Positions 41,817-50,656 of a stretch of DNA of 64,000 nt are shown here, one piece after another (positions within the stretch are counted from its first letter, which is position 1; every line of letters starts with the position of its first letter). Source of the DNA: Amycolatopsis keratiniphila subsp. keratiniphila. Lineage in GTDB: Bacteria; Actinomycetota; Actinomycetes; Mycobacteriales; Pseudonocardiaceae. The stretch lies in assembly GCF_001620365.2 (NCBI RefSeq), contig NZ_LQMT02000007.1, positions 367,358 to 431,357 of the forward strand. The letters run 5' to 3'. The notes below the pieces were generated by a model that worked only from the letters and a program-made list of their open reading frames with translations, did not search any database and was not told where the DNA came from. Position numbers and translations under genes: made by a program.

Positions 41817-43121
41817 TGCTTGCTCTTGCTGTGAGGTCAAGGAGAGCATCGTCAACGGGATCAGGCTGAGCACGCAGGCCGCGACGATGTAGCCCGAAAC
41901 CGCCAGTGTCGTGCCGGTCGATTCGATCAGCGCGACCATGATGAACGGGGCCAGTCCCCCGCCCAGGATGTTCGCGAACTGGACACCCAGCGAAGCACCG
42001 GAGAACCGCACGTCCGACGAGAACATTTCGGCGAACATCGTGACCCCGGGGCCGAACATGGCGCCCACCGAAATCTGTCCGACCACGATGGCGAGCAGGA
42101 TGCACCAGAAGTTCTTCGTGTCCGTCAACGGGAAGAGCGCGAAGGACCAAGCGCCCGCGAGGATCACGCCGGCCACGTAGACCGGTCGCCTGCCCAGCGT
42201 GTCCGAAAGCCGTCCGCAGACGACCGTGCTCACTCCCGTGGCGATCATCGAGAACATCACCGCGGTGAGCATCGTGCCCTTGGCGATCCCGAGGTCTCGT
42301 ACGCCGTAGTCGAGCAGGCCGGTCGCGGTCGCGTAGAAGGTGATGGTCGCGGGCAGGAAGATGAGGATGACCAGCAGCAGCTGCTTCGGCCGACGCATCA
42401 CCTCCACCACGGGCGACCGCCGAGGCTTAGCCGCCAGCTTCTCCTCGACGGAACGGAAATCCGGGGAATCCTCGATGTAGCGGTGGATGTAGAGAACGAC
42501 CGGGAACATCAGGACGCCGAGCAGGAACGGCACCCGCCAACCCCATGCCGTGAACTCATCATGCGTAAGGACCCCGGTGAGCACCACGTAGACCAGACTG
42601 CCCAGCACCATCCCGGCGAAGATGCCCAGCTGCGGCAGTGCGCCGTGCAGACCGCGACGGTTGGCCGGGGCGTGTTCGACGGCCAGCAACGTGGCCCCGC
42701 CCCACACTCCGCCCACCGCGATCCCCTGCACTACACGCAGGAGTACCAGCAAGACCGGCGCAAGCACGCCGATCGAGGCGAAGGTGGGCAACAAGCCCAC
42801 CAGAGTGGTCGCGACGGCCATCGCGATCGTCGATCCAAGGAGGGCGGGCTTGCGCCCGAAGCGGTCCCCGATGTGCCCGAAGAGCGCCGCACCCACCGGA
42901 CGGCCGGCGAACCCGACCGCGAACGTCGCGAAGGCGGCCAACACCCCGGCGGCCGGAGTCGTCGACGGGAAGAACTCCCGATTGAAGACCAGCGAGGCGG
43001 CGGTGCCGTAGATCAGGAAGTCGTAGTACTCGATCGATTGCGCCGCGATGGCGGCGGTGAGCACCTTGCCCCGGCGTTTCGGTTTGACCACGGATGGTGC
43101 GGTACGTCCTTGTACGCTCAT
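41814..43121 (-). CDS. MFS transporter, metabolite:H+ symporter (MHS) type
   Basis: 435 residues with 12 predicted helices. Seen: N-terminal SIEYYDFLIYGTAASLVF typical of the MHS branch (ProP, KgtP, ShiA), GHIGDRFGRKPALLGSTI (MFS loop 2-3 motif), RVVQGIAVGGVWGGATLL, PANRRGLHGALPQLG, WGWRVPFLLG, and GRLSDTLGRRPVYV in the second half. It probably imports an organic acid for the surrounding acyl-CoA pathways. The start at 43121 has GAGGAAG before it; the longer open frame to 43205 is not needed. An AT-rich half-palindrome lies about 67 bases upstream. Confidence 0.93.
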   Translation of the reverse strand: MSVQGRTAPSVVKPKRRGKVLTAAIAAQSIEYYDFLIYGTAASLVFNREFFPSTTPAAGVLAAFATFAVGFAGRPVGAALFGHIGDRFGRKPALLGSTIAMAVATTLVGLLPTFASIGVLAPVLLVLLRVVQGIAVGGVWGGATLLAVEHAPANRRGLHGALPQLGIFAGMVLGSLVYVVLTGVLTHDEFTAWGWRVPFLLGVLMFPVVLYIHRYIEDSPDFRSVEEKLAAKPRRSPVVEVMRRPKQLLLVILIFLPATITFYATATGLLDYGVRDLGIAKGTMLTAVMFSMIATGVSTVVCGRLSDTLGRRPVYVAGVILAGAWSFALFPLTDTKNFWCILLAIVVGQISVGAMFGPGVTMFAEMFSSDVRFSGASLGVQFANILGGGLAPFIMVALIESTGTTLAVSGYIVAACVLSLIPLTMLSLTSQQEQA

Positions 43122-43187
43122 GTCTTCCTCATCCCGGAATCGGTGATCTTGGCAGACGCCCCGGGGGCTCGGCCGCCAGATGGCAGC

Positions 43188-43200
43188 AAAATATAAAATG
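43188..43200. promoter_or_regulatory. AT-rich half-palindrome upstream of the MHS transporter
   Basis: AAAATATAAAATG keeps the left half AAATAT-N3 of the shared motif and loses the right half. Located 67-79 bases before the transporter start. Confidence 0.35.
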
Positions 43201-43290
43201 CTCAATCTGGATAAACAAGGTCCATCCGGTCATCACCTGGTCCGTGACACCGTGAGCGCCGTCGTGCGTCGCGGTGGTCGCATGACCAAC

Positions 43291-43426
43291 CGGACGACTC
43301 GTGTGATCCGGCGGACGACTCGCGTGATTGGACGGACGACACGTGCGCGACCGGCGCTCCAACGCGAGTCGTCCGCCCAATCACGCGTGTCGTCCATCCC
43401 AGCACGCGTGTCGTCCATCCAGTCAC
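43291..43426. repeat. Array of 21-base repeats: three direct copies then three inverted copies
   Basis: CGGACGAC recurs at 43291, 43312 and 43333, exactly 21 bases apart (unit like CGGACGACTCGTGTGATCCGG). Its complement GTCGTCC recurs at 43368, 43389 and 43410, again exactly 21 bases apart. The two sets form a long imperfect hairpin with about 60-base arms and a short central loop. It fills most of the 392-base gene-free gap 43122-43513 between two minus-strand units. No protein-coding gene is supported there. Confidence 0.85.
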
Positions 43427-43513
43427 GCGAAACCGCGGTACGCACACCGGCGCGTAAGTGAGAAGGTCGAGTTTCCTCGGCTCAGCGAGGGAAGACGATC
43501 GACCTTCAGAGGA

Positions 43514-44161
43514 CTAAACGCGGTCCCAGAATCCTTGCGCTTCGAGCAAGGAGACGGCCCGCTCGGCGCCGTCGGCGAAGTGCCTCTCCACCGCCATCCG
43601 CGCACGATCGCCGGAGCGCTCCAGCAGCGCGTCGACGATCCGACGGTGGTCTTCCCGCGCCTTGGCGGGCCAGTCTTCGTGGGCTTCGTAGAACCCGTGC
43701 GAGACGGTCTTCCCGAGGATGCCGAGGATCGAGATGAGCCTGCGCGACTCCGACCCGTGATTGATCCGCCGGTGGAACTCGAAGTTGAGCCGTTCCTGCT
43801 CGGCGGGATCGACGCACGATTCCGCGCGGTCGGCGAGGTCGGCCAGCGCCTGAAGACTCTCCGATGACAGGCTCTTCGCGGCACGCTCGGCCGCCAGACC
43901 GGAAACCAACCCGAACACCCGGTACTGGTCCCGGATGTCGTCACGGGTCAGCTCGGCGACGTAGGCGCCACGCCGGGCAATGTGCTCGACGACGCCCTCG
44001 TGGTCGAGCGTGATCAGCGCTTCGCGCACCGGCAGCTTGCTGATCCCGAGCTCCTCCGCGACAGCTTCCTGGTCGATTTTGGCGCCAGGGCGTAGTTCTC
44101 CCGCGAAGATCCGCCGCCTGATCTCCTGGGCGGCGAGCGCCTTCAGATTGCCTCGGCTCAC
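43514..44161 (-). CDS. GntR-family regulator (FCD type)
   Basis: 215 residues. Winged helix: AQEIRRRIFAGELRPGAKID, AEELGISKLPVREALITLDH, GVVEHIARRGAYVAELT. FCD domain: ERLNFEFHRRINHGSESRRL and EDHRRIVDALLERSGDRARM carry the His/Asp/Glu residues that bind metal or ligand in this class. It is divergent from the 11-gene acyl-CoA operon, with a perfect AT-rich palindrome in the shared 91-base gap, so it is the best candidate for that operon's repressor. Confidence 0.92.
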   Translation of the reverse strand: MSRGNLKALAAQEIRRRIFAGELRPGAKIDQEAVAEELGISKLPVREALITLDHEGVVEHIARRGAYVAELTRDDIRDQYRVFGLVSGLAAERAAKSLSSESLQALADLADRAESCVDPAEQERLNFEFHRRINHGSESRRLISILGILGKTVSHGFYEAHEDWPAKAREDHRRIVDALLERSGDRARMAVERHFADGAERAVSLLEAQGFWDRV

Positions 44162-44205
44162 CGGAAGACGCTAACCCGTGAACTGTGATCCACACCAGAA
44201 CTTGA

Positions 44206-44219
44206 TAAAATATATTTTG
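44206..44219. promoter_or_regulatory. AT-rich palindrome between divergent GntR gene and acyl-CoA operon
   Basis: TAAAATATATTTTG contains the perfect 12-base palindrome AAAATATATTTT (44207-44218). It lies 45 bases before the GntR start and 33 before the acyl-CoA dehydrogenase start. Confidence 0.6.
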
Positions 44220-44252
44220 TGCTCGCCGCCGGGATGATGCATAGTGTGGAGC

Positions 44253-45410
44253 ATGTCAGCCGTGACCCCCGAGGACTTCAAGCCGATCCTGACCCTCGTT
44301 CGCGACTTCGTCCGCGCGAAGGTCGTGCCGCGCGAGCGGGAGATCATGGACACCGACGCGATCCCGGACGATCTGCGCGAGCAGGTGGCCGAGATGGGCC
44401 TGTTCGGTTACGCGATCCCCGAGGAGTGGGGTGGTCTCGGTCTCGACTTGACCCAGGACGTCGAGCTCGCCATGGAGTTCGGCTACACCGCGCTGGCGCT
44501 GCGGTCGATGTTCGGCACCAACAACGGCATCGCCGGGCAGGTACTGGTGAACTTCGGCACCGACGAGCAGAAGGCCGAGTGGCTGGAACGCATCGCCTCG
44601 GGCGAGGTCGTGGCCTCGTTCGCGCTGACCGAACCGGGCGCCGGATCGAATCCTGCGGGCCTGCGCACCAAAGCGGTCCGTGACGGTGACGACTGGGTGA
44701 TCGACGGCGAGAAGTGCTTCATCACCAACGCACCCATCGCCGGATTGTTCGTGGTGTTCGCCCGCACCCGTCCCGCCGACGCGTCCGGGACGGGGATCGC
44801 CGTCTTCCTGGTCCCGGCGGACACCCCCGGCGTCGAAGTCGCCGCCAAGGACAAGAAGATGGGCCAGGAAGGCGCCTGGACCGCGAACGTCTCGTTCACC
44901 GGCGTCCGGGTACCTGGCTCAAGCCTGGTCGGGGGTGACGAAGACACCGGCTATCGCGCCGCGATGACGTCGCTGGCCCGCGGGCGCGTGCACATCGCCG
45001 CGCTGGCGGTCGGCACCGCTCAGCGCGCACTGGACGAATCGGTCGCCCACGCCGCGACGGCCACCCAAGGCGGAACGGTGATCGGTGACTTCCAGCTGGT
45101 GCAGGCGATGCTCGCCGACCAGCAGACCGGGGTGCTGGCCGGGCGGGCGCTGGTGCGCGAAACGGCGAAGCGGTACGTGGCCGGGGAGGACCGGCGGATC
45201 GGGCCGTCCGCGGCGAAGCTGTACTGCACCGAAATGGCCGGGAAGGTCGCCGACCTCGCCGTGCAGATCCACGGCGGCAGCGGCTACATGCGCGAGCTCC
45301 CGGTCGAGCGGATCTACCGCGATGTCCGGCTTCTGCGGCTTTACGAGGGCACCAGCGAGATCCAGCGGCTGATCATCGGCGGCGGTCTGGTGCGCGGAGC
45401 CCGGCGATGA
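44253..45410 (+). CDS. Acyl-CoA dehydrogenase (first of operon)
   Basis: 385 residues. Seen: FGYAIPEEWGGLGLDL, FALTEPGAGSNPAGLRTKAV, GEKCFITNAPIAGLFVV, GRVHIAALAVGTAQRALDES, HGGSGYMRELPVERIYRDVR, and LYEGTSEIQR with the catalytic Glu in the usual place. It dehydrogenates an acyl-CoA with FAD and ETF. It is the first gene of an 11-gene operon. ATG 44253 has GGAG close upstream; a GTG at 44262 with better ribosome-site spacing is possible. The second dehydrogenase of the operon is at 46240. Confidence 0.93.
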   Translation: MSAVTPEDFKPILTLVRDFVRAKVVPREREIMDTDAIPDDLREQVAEMGLFGYAIPEEWGGLGLDLTQDVELAMEFGYTALALRSMFGTNNGIAGQVLVNFGTDEQKAEWLERIASGEVVASFALTEPGAGSNPAGLRTKAVRDGDDWVIDGEKCFITNAPIAGLFVVFARTRPADASGTGIAVFLVPADTPGVEVAAKDKKMGQEGAWTANVSFTGVRVPGSSLVGGDEDTGYRAAMTSLARGRVHIAALAVGTAQRALDESVAHAATATQGGTVIGDFQLVQAMLADQQTGVLAGRALVRETAKRYVAGEDRRIGPSAAKLYCTEMAGKVADLAVQIHGGSGYMRELPVERIYRDVRLLRLYEGTSEIQRLIIGGGLVRGARR

Positions 45411-46243
45411 CCACGCGGGCCGAACGTCTGGTGAATCGGGTGCGGGACGCGGCCACGCTGCTGTTCGTCCCCGGCGACCGCCCGGAGCGGTTCGCCAAGG
45501 CGGAGCGTGCCGAAGCCGACCTTGTCGTACTGGATCTCGAAGACGCCGTCGCACCCGAGCGCAAGGTGTACGCGCGGGAGCAGGTTGTCGCCTGGCTGGA
45601 CGAGCACCCGCACTGCGCGGTGCGAGTCAACGCGGCCGGCACTCCGTGGCACGACGAAGACCTCGCCGCGCTGGCCCGGTTCCGGTGCGTGGTCATGTTG
45701 CCCAAAGCCGACCCGGTCAGCGCCCGTACCGCTGCGGGCGAGCTGGGTGTGTTGCCTGTCCTGATCGCCTTGATCGAAACCGCCCGAGGAGTACTCGACG
45801 CGCGGGAGATCGCGTCGGTGCCGAATGTGCACCGGCTGGCGCTGGGCACTTTCGACCTGGCGGCGGAACTCGGAGTCGATCCTGCGGACGTCGACGCGCT
45901 CGCCCCGGCGCGCGGGGCGCTCGTTCTCGCGTCGGCGGCGGGCGGCCTTCCGGGTCCGGTGGACGGGGTGACCGGCGACCTGCGCAACACCGAGCGGCTC
46001 ACCGGTGACGTCCGCTATGCGCGCCAAGTGGGGTTCACAGGGAAGTTGTGTGTGCATCCCTTGCAGGTATCGGCGGCCGCGGCGGCGCTTCGCCCGTCTC
46101 GGGAGGAAATCCGCTGGGCTCATTCGGTGGTCACCACGGCCGGGGAAGGTGCGGTCGCGGTGGAGGGGCAGTTGGTCGACAAGCCGGTGCTGGATCGCGC
46201 GCGGCGCGTCCTCCGGCAGGAAAGGGAAGGGTTGCGGCGATGA
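45407..46243 (+). CDS. CitE-like CoA-ester lyase (citramalyl/malyl-CoA lyase-like)
   Basis: 278 residues. Seen: ATLLFVPGDRPERFAKA, ADLVVLDLEDAVAPERK (metal Asp/Glu), AVRVNAAGTPWHDEDL (substrate Arg), PVLIALIETARGVLDAREI (second metal Glu), GTFDLAAELG, GFTGKLCVHPLQV. It would cleave a beta-hydroxyacyl-CoA by retro-Claisen reaction. In this operon an Mct-like CoA-transferase (54490) and a Meh-like hydratase (48126) would deliver citramalyl-CoA, giving pyruvate and acetyl-CoA. Overlaps both neighbours by ATGA. Distinct in sequence from the lyase at 23900. Confidence 0.9.
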   Translation: MTTRAERLVNRVRDAATLLFVPGDRPERFAKAERAEADLVVLDLEDAVAPERKVYAREQVVAWLDEHPHCAVRVNAAGTPWHDEDLAALARFRCVVMLPKADPVSARTAAGELGVLPVLIALIETARGVLDAREIASVPNVHRLALGTFDLAAELGVDPADVDALAPARGALVLASAAGGLPGPVDGVTGDLRNTERLTGDVRYARQVGFTGKLCVHPLQVSAAAAALRPSREEIRWAHSVVTTAGEGAVAVEGQLVDKPVLDRARRVLRQEREGLRR

Positions 46244-47388
46244 CGCTGTCCGACGACGAAAAGCAGATGGTGGCCCTGGTGGCGGAGTTCGTCGACGAAC
46301 GGGTCCGCCCGCGCGTCCGCGAGTTCGAAGAGGACGACGTCTACCCGGCCGAGTTCATCGACGAGATGAAGAAGCTCGGCTTCTTCGGACTCCTCGCCCC
46401 AGCCGAGTACGGCGGCGTCGACGTCAGCACCGCCTGTTTCGCGCGAGTCACTGAAGAACTCGCCCGAGGCTGGATGAGCCTGGCCGGAGCGATCGGTGGC
46501 CATTCCGTCATCACCTACCTGATCAAGACCTTCGGCACGCCCGAGCAACGTGAGAAGTACCTGCCCGCTATGGCCGAGGGCACGATCCGCGCCACCATGG
46601 CGCTCACCGAGCCCGCCGGCGGCAGCGACCTGCAGGCGATGCGCACCCACGCCGCTCCCGACGGCGACGGGTACTCGATCACCGGCTCCAAGACCTGGAT
46701 CTCCAACGCCGCCCACTCCGGGCTCATCGGGCTGCTGTGCATCACCGACCGCGACGCCTCCCCCAGCCATCGCGGCATGAGCGTCCTGCTCGTCGAGCCC
46801 GGTGACGGGCTGACGATCTCGAAGAAGCTGCCGAAACTCGGCTACCGGGGCGTCGAGGCCTGCGAAATCGTCTTCGACGGCCGCAAGGTCGGCGCGGACG
46901 CCGTGCTCGGCGGGACTCCGAACCAGGGCTGGGCGCAGATGATGCGCGGTCTCGAGGTCGGCCGGATCCAGGTCGCCTCCCGCGCGCTCGGTGTCGGGCA
47001 GGCCGCTTTGAACGACGCCGTCCGCTACGCGCAGGAGCGGGAATCGTTCGGCAAGCCGATCTGGAAGCACCAGTCGGTCGGCAACCTCCTCGCCGACATG
47101 GCCACCAAGATGCGTGCCGCGCGCCTGCTCACCCTCGACGCCGCCGAGAAACTCGACGCGGGCGAACGCGCCGACATGGAAGCCGGGATGGCCAAGCTCT
47201 TCGCGTCGGAATCGGCGATGCAGGTCGCCCTCGACGCCATCCGCGTGCACGGCGGCTACGGCTACTCCAAGGAATACGACGTCGAACGCTACTTCCGTGA
47301 CGCGCCGCTGATGATCGTCGGTGAGGGCACCAACGAGATCCAGCGCAATGTCATCGCCGCCCAGCTCATCGCCCGCCACAAGATCTGA
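46240..47388 (+). CDS. Acyl-CoA dehydrogenase (second of operon)
   Basis: 382 residues. Seen: FFGLLAPAEYGGVDVSTACF, MALTEPAGGSDLQAMRTHAA, GSKTWISNAAHSGLIGLLC, EVGRIQVASRALGVGQAALN, HGGYGYSKEYDVERYFRDAP, and VGEGTNEIQRNVI with the catalytic Glu. It oxidises a different acyl-CoA, or a different step, from the enzyme at 44253. Start ATG 46240 overlaps the previous stop as ATGA; the longer frame to 46048 lies inside the lyase gene and is rejected. Confidence 0.93.
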   Translation: MTLSDDEKQMVALVAEFVDERVRPRVREFEEDDVYPAEFIDEMKKLGFFGLLAPAEYGGVDVSTACFARVTEELARGWMSLAGAIGGHSVITYLIKTFGTPEQREKYLPAMAEGTIRATMALTEPAGGSDLQAMRTHAAPDGDGYSITGSKTWISNAAHSGLIGLLCITDRDASPSHRGMSVLLVEPGDGLTISKKLPKLGYRGVEACEIVFDGRKVGADAVLGGTPNQGWAQMMRGLEVGRIQVASRALGVGQAALNDAVRYAQERESFGKPIWKHQSVGNLLADMATKMRAARLLTLDAAEKLDAGERADMEAGMAKLFASESAMQVALDAIRVHGGYGYSKEYDVERYFRDAPLMIVGEGTNEIQRNVIAAQLIARHKI

Positions 47389-47397
47389 GGAACGACA

Positions 47398-48126
47398 ATG
47401 TCCTTGCTGACCGATCGGACCGCGGTCGTCACCGGCGGAGCCCAAGGCATCGGGCTCGCCATCGCCGAACTGTTCGCCGCCGAAGGCGCCCACGTGGTGC
47501 TCGGCGACCTCGACGGCGACGCGGCAGCACGCGCCGCCGAGAAACTCGGCGGCATCGGCGTCCGCTGCGACGTGACCAACGCCGACGACGTCGACGCCTT
47601 GCTGGCCGCCGCCGAAGACACCTTCTCCCCCGTGGACGTCCTGGTCAACAACGCCGGGATCACCCGCGACGCGACGCTGCGCAAGATGACCGAAGACCAG
47701 TTCGACCAGGTGATCAACGTGCACCTCAAGGGCAGCTGGAACGGTGTCCGCAAGGCCGCGGCGATCATGCGCGAACGCAGCCGCGGCTCGATCGTCAACA
47801 TCTCGTCGCTCTCGGGCAAGGTCGGCATGGTCGGCCAGACGAACTATTCGGCGGCCAAGGCAGGCATCGTCGGACTGACCAAGGCCGCGGCGAAGGAACT
47901 CGCTCACCACGGCGTCCGCGTCAACGCGATCCAGCCCGGGCTGATCCGCACCGCGATGACCGAGGCGATGCCCGCCAAGGTGTGGGACCAGAAGATGGCC
48001 GAGATCCCGATGGGCCGGGCCGGTGAGGTCGGCGAGATCGCCTCGGTGGCCCTGTTCCTGGCCTCGGACCTGTCGTCCTACATGACCGGCACGGTGCTGG
48101 AAGTGACCGGCGGAAGGTTCATGTGA
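47398..48126 (+). CDS. SDR oxidoreductase (FabG/3-hydroxyacyl-CoA dehydrogenase-like)
   Basis: 242 residues. Seen: [27 protein letters not shown] (Asp for NAD), [40 protein letters not shown] (catalytic Ser and Tyr), followed by Lys, and the C-terminal [12 protein letters not shown]. The motif order and ITRD segment are those of FabG-type 3-oxoacyl reductases, used in degradation as 3-hydroxyacyl-CoA dehydrogenases. It supplies the oxidation between the hydratases and the thiolase. GAGGAA precedes the ATG. Confidence 0.94.
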   Translation: MSLLTDRTAVVTGGAQGIGLAIAELFAAEGAHVVLGDLDGDAAARAAEKLGGIGVRCDVTNADDVDALLAAAEDTFSPVDVLVNNAGITRDATLRKMTEDQFDQVINVHLKGSWNGVRKAAAIMRERSRGSIVNISSLSGKVGMVGQTNYSAAKAGIVGLTKAAAKELAHHGVRVNAIQPGLIRTAMTEAMPAKVWDQKMAEIPMGRAGEVGEIASVALFLASDLSSYMTGTVLEVTGGRFM

Positions 48127-48989
48127 TGGAGCAGTGGGCTCCGCGCACCGTCACCACCCGCGAGCTGGTCGATCCGGCGCCGGTCACGGCGCTCGCCGCC
48201 CTGTTCGACGACGGGCTGCCCGCGCCGCTGCCCGGCGACGACCTGCCGCCGCTGTGGCACTGGGTCGCTCTCCCCCGTTGGCCCGTCTCCTCGGAGCTGG
48301 GCACCGACGGGCATCCGGCTCGTGGCACGTTCCTACCGCCGGTGGACCTGCCACGGCGGATGTTCGCCGGCGGCGAGGTGACCTTCCACACCCCGCTGAA
48401 GATCGGCGCCACCGTGGTCCACGAATCCACAGTGGACTCGGTGACGGAGAAATCCGGGCGATCCGGCCGTCTGGTGATCGTCGTCGTGCGCACTCGTCTG
48501 TCCACAGAGGATGGCGCGTTGTGCGTGGAAGAGCGGCAGGACCTGATCTACCGCGACCGCGGCACACCCGCCGAGCCGAAACCGGCCGACTTCGACCCCG
48601 TCGGCGCGCCGTTCCGCCGCGCCGAGGCGGGCACGTGGGACTTCGCCACCGATCCGACACTGCTGATGCGGTTCTCGGCGGCCACCGCGAACCCACACCG
48701 CATCCACTACGACTGGCCCTACGCCACCCGCACCGAGGGCTACCCCGGCCTGGTCGTGCACGGCCCGCTGATGTCCCTCGCGCTCGCCGAAACCCTCCGT
48801 CTGGACCATCCCGGCGCCCGGGTGAAGCGCTTGAGTCACCGCAATAACGCGCCGCTGTTCTGCGGTGAGCCCGCTCAGCTCCGGGCGGAAGCGGGGCAGC
48901 TCGGTCTCTTCGGTCCTGGCGGCGTCCCCGCGGGCCCACGGACCAGCCTGGAAGTCGAACTGTACGAGGAAGGCACTCCCCATGCGTGA
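48126..48989 (+). CDS. HTD2/MaoC-type hydratase, mesaconyl-C4-CoA hydratase-like
   Basis: 287 residues with two hot-dog halves. The N-terminal half (LPPLWHWVALPRWPVSSELG, LPRRMFAGGEVTFHTPLKIG) is a FAS1-like dehydratase domain. The C-terminal half has RFSAATANPHRIHYDWPYAT, GYPGLVVHGPLMSLALAETL. This layout is that of COG3777 proteins, which include the mesaconyl-C4-CoA hydratase (Meh) of the 3-hydroxypropionate bicycle. Expected product (S)-citramalyl-CoA, the substrate for a CitE-type lyase, is consistent with the lyase at 45407. The ATG overlaps the previous TGA by one base; GTG 48123 is an alternative start. Confidence 0.82.
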   Translation: MEQWAPRTVTTRELVDPAPVTALAALFDDGLPAPLPGDDLPPLWHWVALPRWPVSSELGTDGHPARGTFLPPVDLPRRMFAGGEVTFHTPLKIGATVVHESTVDSVTEKSGRSGRLVIVVVRTRLSTEDGALCVEERQDLIYRDRGTPAEPKPADFDPVGAPFRRAEAGTWDFATDPTLLMRFSAATANPHRIHYDWPYATRTEGYPGLVVHGPLMSLALAETLRLDHPGARVKRLSHRNNAPLFCGEPAQLRAEAGQLGLFGPGGVPAGPRTSLEVELYEEGTPHA

Positions 48990-50196
48990 CGCCGTCATCT
49001 GCGAACCCGTCCGGACCCCGATCGGCCGCTTCGGCGGCTCGCTCAAGAGCGTCCCGGCCGCCGACCTCGCCACCATCGCGCTCACCGGACTGCTCGAGCG
49101 CACCGGGATCGACCCCGAAGCCATCGACGACGTCATCCTCGGCCACTGCTACCCCAGCGCGGAAGCGCCCGCTATCGGCCGCGTGGCCGCACTCGACGCC
49201 GGGCTGCCGGTGACCGTGCCGGGCATGCAGGTCGACCGGCGGTGCGGCTCCGGGCTGCAATCCGTGGTCCAGGCCGCCCTCCAGGTGCAGGCCGGGGTCA
49301 GCGACGTGATCGTCGCGGGTGGCGCCGAGAGCATGAGCAACGTGATCTTCTACGCCACCGACCTGCGCTGGGGCGCCAAGGGCGGCGGGGTGATGCTGCA
49401 TGACGCGCTCAACCGCGGCCGCGCCACACCCGGTGGCAAGCACTACCCGGTCGCGGGAGGAATGCTGGAGACCGCCGAGAATCTCCGGCGCGACTACGGG
49501 ATCACCCGCGAAGAACAGGACCAGCTCGCTTTCACCTCGCACCAGCGCGCGGTCGCCGCGCAGAACTCCGGGGTGTTCGCCGAGGAGATCATCCCGGTCT
49601 CGGTCGAGACCAAGAAGGGCACCGTCGTCGTCGACACCGACGAACACCCTCGCGCCGACACCACGCCCGAGACCCTCGCCAAGTTGCGCCCCGTGCTGGG
49701 CAAGCAGGATCCCGAAGCGACAGTGACCGCCGGCAACGCCAGCGGCCAGAACGACGCGGCGGCCGTCTGCGTCGTCACCCATCCCGAGCGCGCCGCCGAG
49801 CTCGGGCTGCGTCCGTTGGTGCGGCTCGTCTCCTACGGCGTCGCCGGGGTCGCCCCGAAGATCATGGGCATCGGTCCCGTTCCCGCCACCGCGGCCGCGC
49901 TTGCGAAGGCGGGGCTGAAGTTCGCGGACCTGGACCTCGTCGAACTGAACGAGGCGTTCGCCGCTCAGGTCCTGGCCTGCACGCGTGAGTGGGGCTTCGG
50001 TGCAACCGACTTCGAGCGGCTCAATGTGCACGGCTCCGGTATCTCGCTGGGTCACCCCGTCGGCGCCACGGGCACCCGGATCCTCGCCACGCTGGCACGT
50101 GAACTCCACCGCCGGGACGCGCGCTACGCGCTGGAGACCATGTGCATCGGCGGCGGTCAGGGGCTGGCCGCGGTGTTCGAGAAGTTGACATCGTGA
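48982..50196 (+). CDS. Thiolase (acetyl-CoA C-acyltransferase)
   Basis: 404 residues. Seen: CEPVRTPIGRFGGSLKSVPA, DRRCGSGLQSVVQAALQVQA with the acyl-accepting Cys88, GGAESMSNV, TAGNASGQNDAAAV, ELNEAFAAQVLA, NVHGSGISLGHPVGATGTRI (catalytic His), and CIGGGQG (second Cys). It cleaves a 3-oxoacyl-CoA with CoA to acetyl- or propionyl-CoA and a shorter acyl-CoA. Overlaps the hydratase before by 8 bases and the MaoC gene after by GTGA. Confidence 0.95.
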   Translation: MRDAVICEPVRTPIGRFGGSLKSVPAADLATIALTGLLERTGIDPEAIDDVILGHCYPSAEAPAIGRVAALDAGLPVTVPGMQVDRRCGSGLQSVVQAALQVQAGVSDVIVAGGAESMSNVIFYATDLRWGAKGGGVMLHDALNRGRATPGGKHYPVAGGMLETAENLRRDYGITREEQDQLAFTSHQRAVAAQNSGVFAEEIIPVSVETKKGTVVVDTDEHPRADTTPETLAKLRPVLGKQDPEATVTAGNASGQNDAAAVCVVTHPERAAELGLRPLVRLVSYGVAGVAPKIMGIGPVPATAAALAKAGLKFADLDLVELNEAFAAQVLACTREWGFGATDFERLNVHGSGISLGHPVGATGTRILATLARELHRRDARYALETMCIGGGQGLAAVFEKLTS

Positions 50197-50645
50197 CTCG
50201 GGTTTTCGCCTCGGCGGGCGACGTGCAGGCCGTACTCGGCGAGGAGTTCGGCCCGACCGGCTGGCTCACCGTCGACCAGGCGCGGATCGACGCGTTCGCC
50301 GAAGCCACCGGCGACCACCAGTGGATCCACACCGACCCGGAACGCGCCGCGACCGGGCCGTTCGGCACGACGATCGCGCACGGGTTCCTCACTCTGTCGC
50401 TCATCCCGTACTTCGCCCGGGAGCTGTACCGGCTGGACTTCGGCACGGCGCGGATCAACTACGGACTCGGCAAGGTCCGCTTCCCGGCTCCGGTCCCCGT
50501 CGGCTCCCGGTTGCGTGCGAAGGCGACCTTCACCGAGCTTCAGCCCGGAACGGCCGGGGTGACGGTGACGACCCGCTATGTCGTCGAACTCGACGGCACG
50601 GCCAAACCGGCATGCGTCGCCGAAACCCTCGTCGTCGTCAGCTGA
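50193..50645 (+). CDS. MaoC-family (R)-specific enoyl-CoA hydratase-like protein
   Basis: 150 residues, single hot-dog domain. Seen: FAEATGDHQWIHTDPERA, holding the catalytic Asp41 and His46 in the D-x4-H spacing of (R)-hydratases, then FGTTIAHGFLTLSLIPYF and ARINYGLGKVRFPAPVPVGS. It hydrates an enoyl-CoA. This is the third hydratase type in the operon, beside the Meh-like and crotonase-like proteins. The start GTG overlaps the thiolase stop (GTGA). Confidence 0.92.
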   Translation: MTRVFASAGDVQAVLGEEFGPTGWLTVDQARIDAFAEATGDHQWIHTDPERAATGPFGTTIAHGFLTLSLIPYFARELYRLDFGTARINYGLGKVRFPAPVPVGSRLRAKATFTELQPGTAGVTVTTRYVVELDGTAKPACVAETLVVVS

Positions 50646-50656
50646 AGGTGATCAAA

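Noticed and set aside
43291-43426. CRISPR array
   Set aside because: Units are 21 bases head-to-tail without unique spacers, half are inverted, and no cas genes are present.
43180-43461. Short ORFs across the 21-base repeats, rich in TRVIRRTTRV
   Set aside because: Their periodic sequence is just translation of the DNA repeats; no ribosome site.
46120-47910. 596-residue antisense frame under the acyl-CoA operon
   Set aside because: Composition-driven shadow of two clear enzymes.
48184-50109. 641-residue antisense frame under hydratase and thiolase genes
   Set aside because: Same reason; the plus-strand genes have intact catalytic motifs and overlaps.
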